Shown one piece after another: positions 45,465-56,392 of a DNA stretch of 64,000 nt. Position 1 is the stretch's first letter; every line of letters starts with the position of its first letter. The DNA lies in contig JAEMBT020000001.1 of NCBI GenBank assembly GCA_018873245.2, positions 10,574,220-10,638,219 of the forward strand, written 5' to 3'. This DNA is from Archegozetes longisetosus. Its lineage: Eukaryota; Arthropoda; Arachnida; Sarcoptiformes; Trhypochthoniidae. Both the position numbers and the translations under genes were made by a program. The notes beneath the pieces are model-generated. The model was not told the origin of the DNA. It worked only from the letters and a program-made list of their open reading frames with translations, and made no database searches.

Positions 45465-46639
45465 AAATTTTTAAAACTTAATTTCCACATGCATTTTTAA
45501 AAATTTTTATTAATAAATAATAACTTTTAAAGGTTAGCGAATAATATCTGAATTTTTTTAATTTAGGAAAGTTTTTGTGATCTTGATTCTCATTATGATT
45601 AGAATTTGGTGAATGGAATGTTACCTTATACTGATTTAACATTTTTAGCATTCAATATATTGATGAAATGATATTACTTCCAGAGATATATTAAGTAATT
45701 TCTGATTTTGTCTAGCTTCATAAAAAAAGTGTAAACTTCTAAAATAAATATGAGTAGAGACTAATAACCTATAGAAGGTTAAAATCTAGAATAATTCTAT
45801 ATTGCCTACAGTTAACAGTTCGAAACTTGTCTGAAATTTATCTTCAGATCCATAGATACAAATACGTTCATCAGTATTTTTAGTTTCCGAAACCATACGC
45901 TAATTGATACTAAATTATTATTAATACCATAGTCTAATAATGTTTTTCTTGAACATTTTTATTCCAAGGATAAATTTTCGTTCCATGCTACACTTTATTC
46001 ATCGAATCGGTTATTTTTAAAACTAGATCTTTACGAAATTCAAGAACAAGTATAACTTAAAACAGATCAACGGCAATATATGCTATCACTTAGGTGATAA
46101 TTGCTTACAATAGATTCTACGAGAATTGCGCTGTAGTTGAACTGAATCATAACTATTTTTCCCTCATTAAGGAATCTATTGAACTTTTCGCCTGTTTGAA
46201 CATATTTTTCGAAAGATATTTCTTGATTAGCTTGAATCCGATCTCATTTTCAATTAATGAGGTTCTTTAATTTTCTTATTCATAAGAAAATGATCATGAA
46301 CTTGTATAAATTCTATTATAGTAGATCGCGTTCATTATGATAAACTTCATGTTGAGCGATTTACCTATCAAACTATGACATTAATTGTTTAACTTTTAAG
46401 TACTAGTTCTGCAACAGTTTGTCTTATTCTTAAAGTTACATTAAGTCAACACAACCTGAACTCAATTGAAGCAAATTAAACTGAGCACGATTTGCAATTG
46501 AGACGTTCATAGTTAAGAAAAAAAAAATAAACAAAAACAAAAACTAAAATCAGAAAACATTTATTAGGAAATCGATTGCACGCAAATACTTCTATATGTA
46601 AACAACTTTTTCTACTATAAAGTGCAATCAAAACCCTAA
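45465..46639. other. AT-rich spacer
   Basis: No gene or repeat recognised. Confidence 0.45.
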
Positions 46640-47210
46640 TCCTAAAACTTACCTGTAATTCCCTATTCCCAAACTGGTGTCCTGAGCACAAATCCAGTGA
46701 GTTCACGTACCGTCTGTCTGAACTCACAAACTTTGTGAGTCCACATCTAGTCCGTCTGAGTCCTTATTGGACTTTTGCTTACGACACCAGTTTCCTATTG
46801 GACTAAGGCTAGCCCTCGTCCAAAACTTGTATAAAAAGCCTCGAATTTAATAAAGATCAGTCAGTTTTTCCTTTGCTCGTAAAAGTGCTGATTCTTTTTA
46901 CTATTTTTTTTCTTTGCAAGTTTTGGCCCCTTTTTAGACTTAGTTGAGGTAGTGCTTATCGTCGAGCGCTTCCAACTAGTCTCCCTCCCTCTAAGTCTAA
47001 GGAATCGCACAAACACTCTTTTCCTACGGGCAGACGCCTAGAACGGGTTCGCGAAGGCACTCAATCGCTGACCAACTCTTGTTTACCGCTCTCGCTCCGG
47101 ACCAAAGCATTGCTACCGCAAGAGCTCCGGACCTGTGAGTGGAAGAACGGAGAGTCGGCCTTTAGCGTCGCCCCGCGACAATCCCTTTGTTCTTCAGCGA
47201 CGTCACACAA
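46640..47210 (+). repeat. Possible solo LTR or promoter-bearing repeat
   Basis: A GC-richer island in AT-rich DNA. It has a TATA box (TATAAAAAG, 46830) followed only 19 nt later by AATAAA (46849), a compact promoter/poly(A) layout typical of LTRs, then T-rich and C-rich tracts and an inverted pair AGACTTAG/CTAAGTCT. The candidate 3' edge is ...GTCACACA near 47208. No target-site duplication or coding region was found, so the boundaries and class are uncertain. Confidence 0.4.
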
Positions 47211-49531
47211 TAATAGAAAAATTAATCCAAAAGTAAAGCAAGAATAATTTTAGTTTCAAAAGATTTAATGAATCTTTACCCTAAAGAATGCTTCGATTCC
47301 AGAACGCGCATAATAATATTGTCTGATTATGATAACTCTTTCAATGAATAGACTTCGTTGTTCTTAAGTTTGACTACCAGTTGAACTCCTACTAAAGAGT
47401 TATTTCAAGAAAATAGTATTAAAATAAAGAATGGATATGGAAATTAACTCTGTTAATGAGCTGAGTTTTAAGTTTAGAAAATTAGGTAAAATGAGAAAAA
47501 AGGACTTTTGCCTCAAAATTGATATCAGCTCTTTGAATAATTAAATAATTCATACGTTGAATAAAGAGAACTCCATATAAATGTCATAATTTGAATCGAG
47601 TGTTTTGAGTGAGTATGTTTAGATGTAAACAATTGAAAATAATTAATCCCATTATATTGATGATCAAAAAGCACCATATTTTGCTAAAAACCTGACGCAA
47701 ATTTCGAGATTATAGATCTTTAAAGCTAACCTATTGGTTAAAACAGATATAAATATTATTTCATTTATTAGTTTATCTTTGAAAGAGTGCAGATAAGGTA
47801 CTTAAATGCTTGCATTTATACTATCAACAACAAAATAAAAGTCATGAATTTGTTTGCTTTTAAATAAAATTTGATAAAATATTTAAAAAACTATCGATAC
47901 TTCAGCACATTAAGAAATGCATTAAGTTCAAAATAGACATTTAAAGTATACTAAACAGTACATAAAAATAGATGCACTTTGTAACAAAATTATATTATTT
48001 ATAAGATAATCATGGAATTCTCAGAAAATAAATATTGGAAAAAATGACAGATTATTGATGAAGCAAAATATAATTGATGTTACTATTTTATGGACAAAAT
48101 TGCATAAATTCGGTAAATTAAATGCCCAGAAGATTGCAATTAGCTAGATAATTCAATGGTGAGCACACAAAGTATTGGTATATTGCATATATCACGTTCA
48201 GTAACTTTAAGTGACTATTTATGAATTTTAAATTCTTTCGCTTTTGTAATTCCAATAAAATAAATAAAAGATTACCCAATCTATTATTTCGTCAATAGTT
48301 CATATGCAGGAATTTACGTGCTTTATTTGCATAATTGAGTTAAACTAAAGCAAAGCAGAGCTTTACTATCTGCAGTTGCAAATAATGAATAGATTAGGAA
48401 ACATTCGGTTTTTATTAACTAGAGAAATTGATGACAAATCATTATCCTATTTTCTAAACATGCATATTGAGTCAACAATGGCTAAAATAATAGAACTAAC
48501 TAACTGATAAAGTAGTGGAGAAACTTTTCACACTCAAGATCCAAGCCTCGAAAAATAGACTATTTTACTGCTTCGCCTCAGTTTTACTTAAAAGTGCACT
48601 AAAATGAATCAGATTTGGTCACGTTAGGGAATTGAGATTTGATAATAATCTGAACTCTATATAATAGCAATAAGTTATTACTGATAAGTTATAATTTTTT
48701 AATTTAAAACAGTTGTCCGAGGCATAATATAAATATAAAATTATTTTGAAGTGAACACCTTGACAAAACTTACAAACATGAAATTATGAACCTGTTATTT
48801 GTATCCGAAATATCTACATTTTATCATCTATAGATTACTTGAGCAAAGAGTATTCTTCTTGCAATGATTGTGTAAATCAAGCCGTTTATACTATTTAACA
48901 TTGAGATTTAGGATATTGCTAAAGAATAATCTTATTAAAGATATACTAGTTAATTCAAAACCGATAACAAGAATAATTGACGTTATAGTAGATGTTTTTC
49001 TTTCTCCTTATACAGATAATTTGTGAAAAAAGCTTTCTTAGGTTTGATTTTAATACTTATATCAATACAAAAACACAATTATTCCTAAAGATTTTTCATA
49101 ATTTCTAGAGTATCATATATTCATCAAAAAAATTTGAGACTAATCCTACATCAAATATCTGTAAATCAGTTGAAGATCCTTTAGAATCAACATAATTCCA
49201 TCAGAATATGATGGAATTGATCAGGTAATAGATATTTTCTTGGAATAAAATTTTTAGAAAAATATTAATTTTTTGCAATATGATTTATAAAATCGCAAAA
49301 AATCAAAATTAAGTAACCTTTGCCCACTGGAACTGACTAATTCAACACAGTTGAAAGCGCTAACAAACAGTTAGAACAGTACAGATAGTTTGTAATCACT
49401 AGTTCAAAGGTTTTGATTTAGAAATTGAACACTTGCTTGAATTCCGATGCGTTTTTCTTATAGATAACACTACTGCTTATTTAAGTCCAAATAATTAACT
49501 CAATATGTTTTAGTTTGTATATGAGCACAAA
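47211..49531. other. AT-rich spacer, 2.3 kb
   Basis: No gene, RNA or repeat recognised; it includes the 5' flank of the beta-galactosidase gene. Confidence 0.45.
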
Positions 49532-52015
49532 ATGATTCTGAAACTTAGTTTACTACTGTTTTTTGCTAGCTTTTCCTATTCAGCAGATTTACCGACTCTC
49601 TATCAGTATTATACAGATGGTGGAATTAAATCTGGTCTGAAAGCAGAGGGAGATCATTTCACTTTGAATGGAAAAGAAATCACTATTTTTAGCGGCTCTT
49701 TTCATTATTTTCGTGTACATCACCTCAAATGGAGAGAAATTCTTCTGAAATTCAAAGCTGCCGGACTAAATGCTGTAAATATATTGATCATTTTTTTAAT
49801 TGAGAATTTGTGAATTTTTGAAACTAGTAAATTGTAAGGAATCTGGTGATATCTAAGAATAGTCTACATATTTTAGGTTCAACTATATTCTCCGTGGAAT
49901 TTACACGAAGAAACTCCCGGACATTTCGATTTTGAGACAGGAATGTTAAACTTGACCGACTTTTTACATGCAATCAAAGAGGCGGACATGTTCGCAATGT
50001 ATAGACCTGGACCATATATATGCGCTGAATGGGAATTAGGAGGTTTCCCAGCATGGCTTTTAAGAGATCCAAATATGAAAGTCAGATCAAATTATAAGCC
50101 ATATTTAGAAGCAGTAGAAAAATATTTTGATAAACTCATGGCTGTTGTGGACAAGTTTCAGTTCACTAACGGTGGACCTATAATAGCATTACAAATAGAG
50201 AATGAATTTGGATCTTATGGTAATACTATCAATAATCACAATGACGCCGAGTATCTCAAAGCACTCGAGAATATGGTACGAAAGAGCGGTTTCAAAGAAC
50301 TCTTGTTCACATCCGATCCGTGGGCAACCAAACAAGGAACTCTTCCAGGTTTTTACGCTTTTACATTACTTAATCATAATTTTAGAGAACAAGTCATGTT
50401 TCAATGAGCCAAAATTCACAGAATCTAATTGTTTTTCATTACTAAAAGTGCAACTATAAAAATAAAATACGGGATATCCGAGAGTTCAAATGCAGTTAAA
50501 AGATCAAAATTAAAAAGTTCTACATAGTCTAGATATAAAGTTGTGATTTATATGTTAGAAACTGCTAATGAAGAAATTCAATCATTTAAATTAGATTTTC
50601 TCGAAACCGTCAACTTCAACGCCAACGCTATCAATAATCTGAAAGGAGTTAAAACTTTGCAGCCAAACAGACCTCTATATGTGGCTGAGTTCTGGCCAGG
50701 TTGGTTCGACAACTGGGGCGGAAAACATAATGGAATGAGTGTTCAAACATTCGAGACTGTTTACCAGCAAATTGTTTTCCAAATGAACGCTTCAGTCAAT
50801 ATGTATATGTTTATTGGCGGAACTAATTTTGGTTTCATGAGTGGAAGCGGAATTGTCACTAGTTATGATTATGACGCACCTCTTTCTGAAGCAGGTCTGT
50901 TAGATTAACTATATGTCTCGGAATTTTTTCTGATTATAATTGAACAAGATTTTCATAAATTAAGATAATTAAATGGAATTTTCAGGCAATTACACTCAGA
51001 AATATTGGAAAGCAAAAGAATTGATTGAAAAGTTTAAACATGAGAGAAACCTTCCGAAATTGAAAATACCCGCCGCACCGAAGCCAGAAACTGCCGCACA
51101 TTATGGCGTCGTTAAAGTTACTGACTATCTTTCATATAATGATCTATTGACTCATGTAAAGTCATATAAATCTGAGAAACCGATACACCCAGAACTGTTA
51201 AATATCGGACCAAATTATGGACAGAATTTCGGTTTTACTCTATACCGAACAACGATTCCAAAGAGTAAAAACTTAAAGGTCGTAACAGGTATTAGAAGTT
51301 TTAGTCACTTTGAAGTTTTGATTGAACAATAAATCTTGATTAATGAATATGTGGAACTATTGCTTCCTCAGAAATAACTATACTGAAATAGAGTAACTCA
51401 ATTCTCATCTTTCCTTACATTTATATCTTAATAAAAGGTAATGTTAGGGATCGTGCAGCGCTTATGGTGGATAACAAGCAAGTGACAACTATTTACTGGA
51501 GTAAACAACAAATTTCTCAAGACTTGGCCAGCGACGCCTTCATTAAGAGTGGTAATGAACACATTTTAGATTTGTTATGCGAGAATGTGGGAAGAACCAA
51601 TGGAGGTCAAGGAATGAATAGCGATAGAAAATGCATTGGAGAGGACATTCTTATTGACGATAAAGCACATAAAAACTGGGAAATATTTCCACTCGAGTTC
51701 AAGCCTGATTTTGTTAACAAACTGAATGATGAAAAGTGGAGACCACTTGAAGCCTATAAGGGTCCTGCGCTTTATAGGGCTACTCTTGATATAAAAGATA
51801 CGCCAAAAGATACTTATTTGAAATTAGATGATTGGCACACAGCTGTTGTCTTTGTTAATGGTTTCAATTTAGGTCGTTATTGGAATCTCGGACCGGCGAA
51901 GACTATGTATGTTCCCGGACCTGTTCTAAGAAAAGGAATCAATCATATCTATTTGTTTGAAACATATGGTCCTGGAAATCATATTGAATTTGTTGCTGAG
52001 CCACATCTTGGATAA
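49532..52015 (+). CDS. Secreted/lysosomal beta-galactosidase (GH35), 5 exons
   Basis: Seen: exons 49532-49774, 49877-50348, 50541-50894, 50986-51288 and 51438-52015. Junctions LNA|VQLYSPWN (phase 0), then G|TT, G|GC and G|GT phase-1 joins, giving 649 aa, the usual GLB1 length. A signal peptide (about 1-17) is followed by the GH35 TIM barrel: FSGSFHYFRV, YRPGPYICAEWELGGFPAWL, acid/base Glu191 (IALQIENEFGSY) and nucleophile Glu288 (LYVAEFWPGWFDNWGGK), then GGTNFGF and YDYDAPLSEAG. The last two exons form the C-terminal beta-sandwich domains, ending VNGFNLGRYWNLGPAKTMYV and a normal stop. Reaction: release of terminal beta-linked galactose from glycans, glycolipids or oligosaccharides, in lysosome or gut lumen. 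All key residues are present, so activity is expected. Confidence 0.96.
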
Positions 52016-52361
52016 AAAACAGATTTCAATCGATATCAGTTATTTGACTTGAAACTATCAGACAAAATATAAAATTTCAAATTACTATTCAAATTCGTTT
52101 TCATTCATCCTTCAATTTCTATCAGTGAAAAATTAAGTTTTAGGCTTGAAAAAATAATTGTTTATTTGGGAATAACAATTAATTTCATCGTGATTATATA
52201 CCTAAAGAATTTTTCCTAGAGAAAACAACCATAACTCATTTTTCGGGTGCGTATTGATGAACGTTTGCTAGAGATATAAATCTGAAACGATTTCAATAAC
52301 TTACAATTATATTTATTACTGAAGTAATAATCCTTACGACAAAAAAAATCCAGAAACCCAT

Positions 52362-52612
52362 AGCATTTGAGAATTCATTTTCCCGACCTCAACCTGATTG
52401 AAATTTTATGGAGAATAATAAAGTATATTATTGAGAAAAGAACCAAAAAAACTTTAACTGTGAGCCGCGAAAATAAACAACATATGAGACAATTTATAAT
52501 TAGACGTATAGGAGTCGTTTTACAAAAGTTTGAAAAACGCATTGAAAAGCGTATATCTGCAGAGGGAGACCGAATTAAATCGTCATTTCTTTTTAGTTGC
52601 AATAATTGAAAT
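52362..52612 (+). pseudogene. Tc1-type transposase C-terminal fragment
   Basis: Frame 52367-52609 reads FPDLNLIEILWRIIKYIIEK and then QFIIRRIGVVLQKFEKRIEK RISAEGDRIK, corresponding to the PDLNPIExxW...lk signature and the tail of Tc1 transposases (third catalytic residue in the IE). Nothing of the N-terminal part is nearby. Confidence 0.75.
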
Positions 52613-53040
52613 CAAATGCATTCTTGTGATAAATTTGAGGTCAAAATTTGTAGTTATCTTTAAAAACTTTACACTTACTTTTTCCGGATTTTTTTGTCGC
52701 GAGGTATATACTTATACTTATAACTTATAAGTATACTTTTACTGATCTTTTAGTGCTTTTTAATGTGAACTTTAATGTATTGCAATCTATCTCTTATATA
52801 AACGGTTCATATAATCATCTATACATACAGTATTCCTACTCTTAGTATTGGTATTTTTGAAAATTGAGAAAAAGATATTTATAATGTTCTTAAACTTACT
52901 TAGCATCCTTAATATGCGACATTTTCGTATTCTCTCCAAAACTCTTTCTAAATTGTTCGTATTATCTTTTACAGTCGTGTGATCGAGACCTAAATGTAAT
53001 GTAATTAGGCCTCCAGTACTCCCAGCGAAATAATTAACTT

Positions 53041-53088
53041 CTATCCTCCTCTCTCTCCCTCCCTCTCTCCCTCCCTCTCTCTCCCTCC

Positions 53089-53154
<66 letters not shown>
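53041..53154. repeat. CT/CCT microsatellite
   Basis: About 114 bp of CT dinucleotides, imperfect (CTCCCT variants) on the left and pure (CT)n on the right. The Arg-Glu repeat frame on the other strand is its translation only. Confidence 0.97.
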
Positions 53155-53158
<4 letters not shown>

Positions 53159-53162
53159 ATAC

Positions 53163-53362
53163 GAACTAATGGCTATATTATAGATCAGGCAAAATTATTT
53201 TGTAGTATCGGAAACATTAAGAATTATCGTTTCAATTCTACAATCGGTCAATTTGTTGGTTTACACGAAACTGATGACGAAAAATTGCGTCAACTAATCA
53301 AAGAAACTGACAGTCATATTGGAAAAAACAGTGATTTGATTGAAGAAATATTTGCCAATTAG
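53163..53362 (+). other. Orphan open segment, possible last exon
   Basis: An open stretch without ATG at the start reads FCSIGNIKNYRFNSTIGQFV followed by GLHETDDEKLRQLIKETDSH and ends EEIFAN at TAG (53360-53362). Amino-acid composition is protein-like, and it could be a terminal exon or a relic. No family recognised and no matching upstream exon seen. Confidence 0.35.
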
Positions 53363-54880
53363 ACTAAATCCATTTCATTAAATATTCTAAAAATGTTTTA
53401 AATATAAACAGAAATCGAGTTCATATCTTGTTGAAAGCCAAGAACTTCATTCATTTTCAAGATTAGATATATTGTTTGCATGAGCAATTGTTTAATTGAA
53501 GAACGTCCGAAATACATGAAATTTTACCGATCGTTCTAGTATTAAGTTGAGAATCTGTAGAAAACCTATGATGTATTAAATCGTATACACAACAAATATT
53601 CAAAAGTTGAACAGCTAAAATAGGCTACGATCAATTAAGAATGTAAATCAAGAACTACTGTTTTCAATTTTATCGGTGGTAAAAACACGCGAATGCAACT
53701 CCCATTTTTTACTCATATCTCAATAGACATGTCAGGAAGTTTTGGGCAGTGTTCTCTCACATAAAGTCCGCATAAGAGACTTAGGTAGAGTATCTCGAGA
53801 ATTCAATATGCTACGATCTCCCTGACCGTCAATGCGCATAGTTGAGGGGTTCGGCGGCCGGTTGGAATTCATAACCTGTGTTCCACATTTGTGTGAGGTC
53901 CTACAGATGAACCCACGACATCATTAGACTTGTATCATCGAAAGAAACTTAGACCACAGCCTAAAAATGGTCGAGTTGAACTTTCAAAAACACTCAAACT
54001 ACTCCCCTATCTCTCACGCGACCTAAATCAACGTACTTCTGCCTTGTCTAACATTTCCTGGCCCAACTCAGTATTAACCTGAATCATCTGAGTTCATCCT
54101 AGTCCCGCTTCTGGGCTATGCTAGTTGCGATGTAATTGTACATTATGCTGAGTTACTGCGCAAAATTCATAACTTTATCACAGCTTTCGACAACTTGTGC
54201 GAACCCTTTACGTTCGAAAGTTTAAGCTATTCTCAATCATAGCGTCAAATGGCACAAATTTAATAATCTTTTCATTATCTACAAAGAATTCTCCAAAAGT
54301 ATCACAAACTCTATTCCGAGACAATTTTATGTCAAGGAATGATTCTTTTCTATTGACCAGGACTAAATGCTCAATCCTGGTACTGTGGCAGCCGTTCTAG
54401 GACGTCTGGCAACTCCATAAAACTATTTTAATGCTATAGAAACACTATAGCAATTATATTGTTAACTACGTTACGCAAGTGATATAAGTCATTTGCTAGA
54501 GGAAGCACTCTGTATAAAGATAATCTTAGGATTGTGAATCTAAATGCCGGAAAACTCTTCTACCGTGGTAAGCTCCGCATTGTGCAGGCTCTAACATATC
54601 TGTTTAGTGAACATACTGTCTAAACAGTGACTAATGTTTGGACACCTCATCATACGCAGACAATAGCACGAGATATGTTTATCGATGTTTATCGTTTACT
54701 TCTAGAGCGATATTGTTCGGCGTAGTTAACTTGCCAGTAATTTGTGATGCGCTATACGCCAATACGAAACAGTATTGAACAAAACAATGACAGCCTGCAC
54801 AAGTATACACTTGAGGTGGCTATACGGTCGTTTGAGGTTAAGCAGTACTCATTCAGCAGAATTGAGCGTCTATGTGTATT
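53363..54880. other. Non-genic; mixed-composition DNA before an 18S fragment
   Basis: This stretch is less AT-rich than the rest. Because it lies directly before the 5' end of an 18S rRNA-like fragment, it could be diverged rDNA spacer, but no spacer repeat was recognised. Small frames at 54197-54963 carry no domain. Confidence 0.35.
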
Positions 54881-54884
54881 CAGT

Positions 54885-55060
54885 ACTGCCTGTTGATTAT
54901 ACCAGTAGTCATATGCTTGTCTCAGAGATTAAGCCATGTATGTCTGAGCACACGTGTTACTGAGGCGAAACTGCGAACGACCAACTGAATCAATCACGGT
55001 TCATAAAGTGCTGACTATCTTAATAGATGAATGCCACTAACCTTAGAGTGGACAAATCTA
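54885..55060 (+). pseudogene. Diverged 5' fragment of an 18S rRNA gene
   Basis: Seen: CCTGTTGATTATACCAGTAG then TCATATGCTTGTCTCAGAGA and TTAAGCCATGTATGTCTGAG, matching the universal start of eukaryotic 18S rRNA with several substitutions. Weaker matches continue (GGCGAAACTGCGAACGACC, ACGGTTCATAAAG, GATGAATGCCACTAACCTTAGAG) for about 170 nt. Changes at positions that never vary in working rRNA show that it is a relic, not an active gene. Confidence 0.8.
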
Positions 55061-55285
55061 AATCTCTTCAAGATTTATTGAAGAAATGATTATAATACAT
55101 AAAATAGAGGCCTGTGGCTAAAGAAAGTCTGAGAGAGTTAACTTAATAATTTTGTTAGCTCAAGTCTGAAAGAATAGAGGGACTTTAGTCGTGATGGACG
55201 TGTAAGAGAACGAAAAAATTGCTTAAAGTTCAAAGCCTGAGTGTGTTAATAGAAAGATACTCGTAAAGAAGCAAATTCTTATAGG

Positions 55286-55835
55286 ACGGCAACTAAGGTG
55301 ACCAAGTGTCCCGCATTTAAGAGCTGCGTCCCGCCTCCCGCATACACCTTTTGCGGGACGGAAGATATTTGTAATTCATTAAATATTTCCGTTGATAGAA
55401 ATACTTTATTTGATGAATGTTTTCCATATAATGTAATATTTAAATGTTTGCCTAAAGATGATAAGAGTTTAGATAATGAAAAATTATGGTGTAAAATTTT
55501 AAGAAAAAATAACTTTCCTAATTTACAGTACGTAATTGAATGTGTCATGTTTATCCCTATTTGTAACGATTATGTTGAGAGAGTGTTCAGTGTAATGCAA
55601 AATCTTTGGATTGAAGAACGTAATCCAACGAATATTATTTTAGTAAGAGAAGAAATACGCGTGCAATTTAATTTCTTAATGACATGATCCGAATTTCATG
55701 ATTTTATATAAAGTAATAACGAATCTTTTATATGAAAAATATTAGAAGTGTAAGTTTTTGAATATATTTTATAACGGGGCTAAAATTTTTTGTACCGCAT
55801 TTAACAGTTTTTGACTTGGTCACCCTAACAGAAAC
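55286..55835 (+). mobile_element. hAT deletion derivative with transposase C-terminus (534 bp)
   Basis: Seen: 55294-55827, ends TAAGGTGACCAAGTGTCCCG and ...ACTTGGTCACCCTA, flanks ACGGCAAC / ACAGAAAC (6 of 8). An open frame to 55687 encodes KLWCKILRKNNFPNLQYVIE then CVMFIPICNDYVERVFSVMQ and NLWIEERNPTNIILV, the hAT dimerisation domain with the ERVFS word. The left end is close to those of the TAGGGTGACC MITEs, so the autonomous parent of this element is a candidate mobiliser of the MITE family. Confidence 0.85.
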
Positions 55836-56392
55836 ACTGACGGAAGGAAAATATGTCAGAAAATAAGCACGTAAGATGTCTACTGTACTATATGACTTTT
55901 GCGATCTGTCGCTCTGTATTTCTGGATTCAAAGCGCATAAATAGTTGAAGAGCGATAACAGGCCTTTGGCTAAGGAAAGCGTGAGTGAATGAAAAGGCTG
56001 TCAGTCTTTAGAACCAAGAGAATTAAATGAAAGGACGACGGATTAGGGTGTCTTTTTGAAAGAATGTAAATTTGAACTTTACTATTAAAAGCTGCAGAGT
56101 GAAAACGGAAGTTAGCTTGCGAAGACTGGAGCGGCAATCGATTCGCAAAACTTGTGAAGGCTTAACTTTCAGAACTTGAGAACCAATAAATGGTTGAGTA
56201 GATCTGCTTAACGAAGATGAAATAGAACTTTTAGTGTAAGTGCAAAAAAAGTTTGTATTAAGCATAAGCCTCTATATTGACATTTTGAGATAAGATAATC
56301 TAATCTTAATTTTGTTTGACTACGTTATAAGAAACTTTCCACTTGTTTTCGTGAGTATCAAGAAATTTCATTGTTTTCATGCAATTGTAAAA
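55836..56392. other. Spacer with local duplications
   Basis: The word GGCCTTTGGCTAAGGAAAGC near 55950 repeats GGCCTGTGGCTAAAGAAAG near 55110, on the other side of the hAT element, which suggests a local duplication. No gene. Confidence 0.45.

Noticed and set aside
52787..53158. 123-codon minus-strand frame of Arg-Glu repeats
   Set aside because: It is the translation of a CT/GA microsatellite and has no protein-like remainder.
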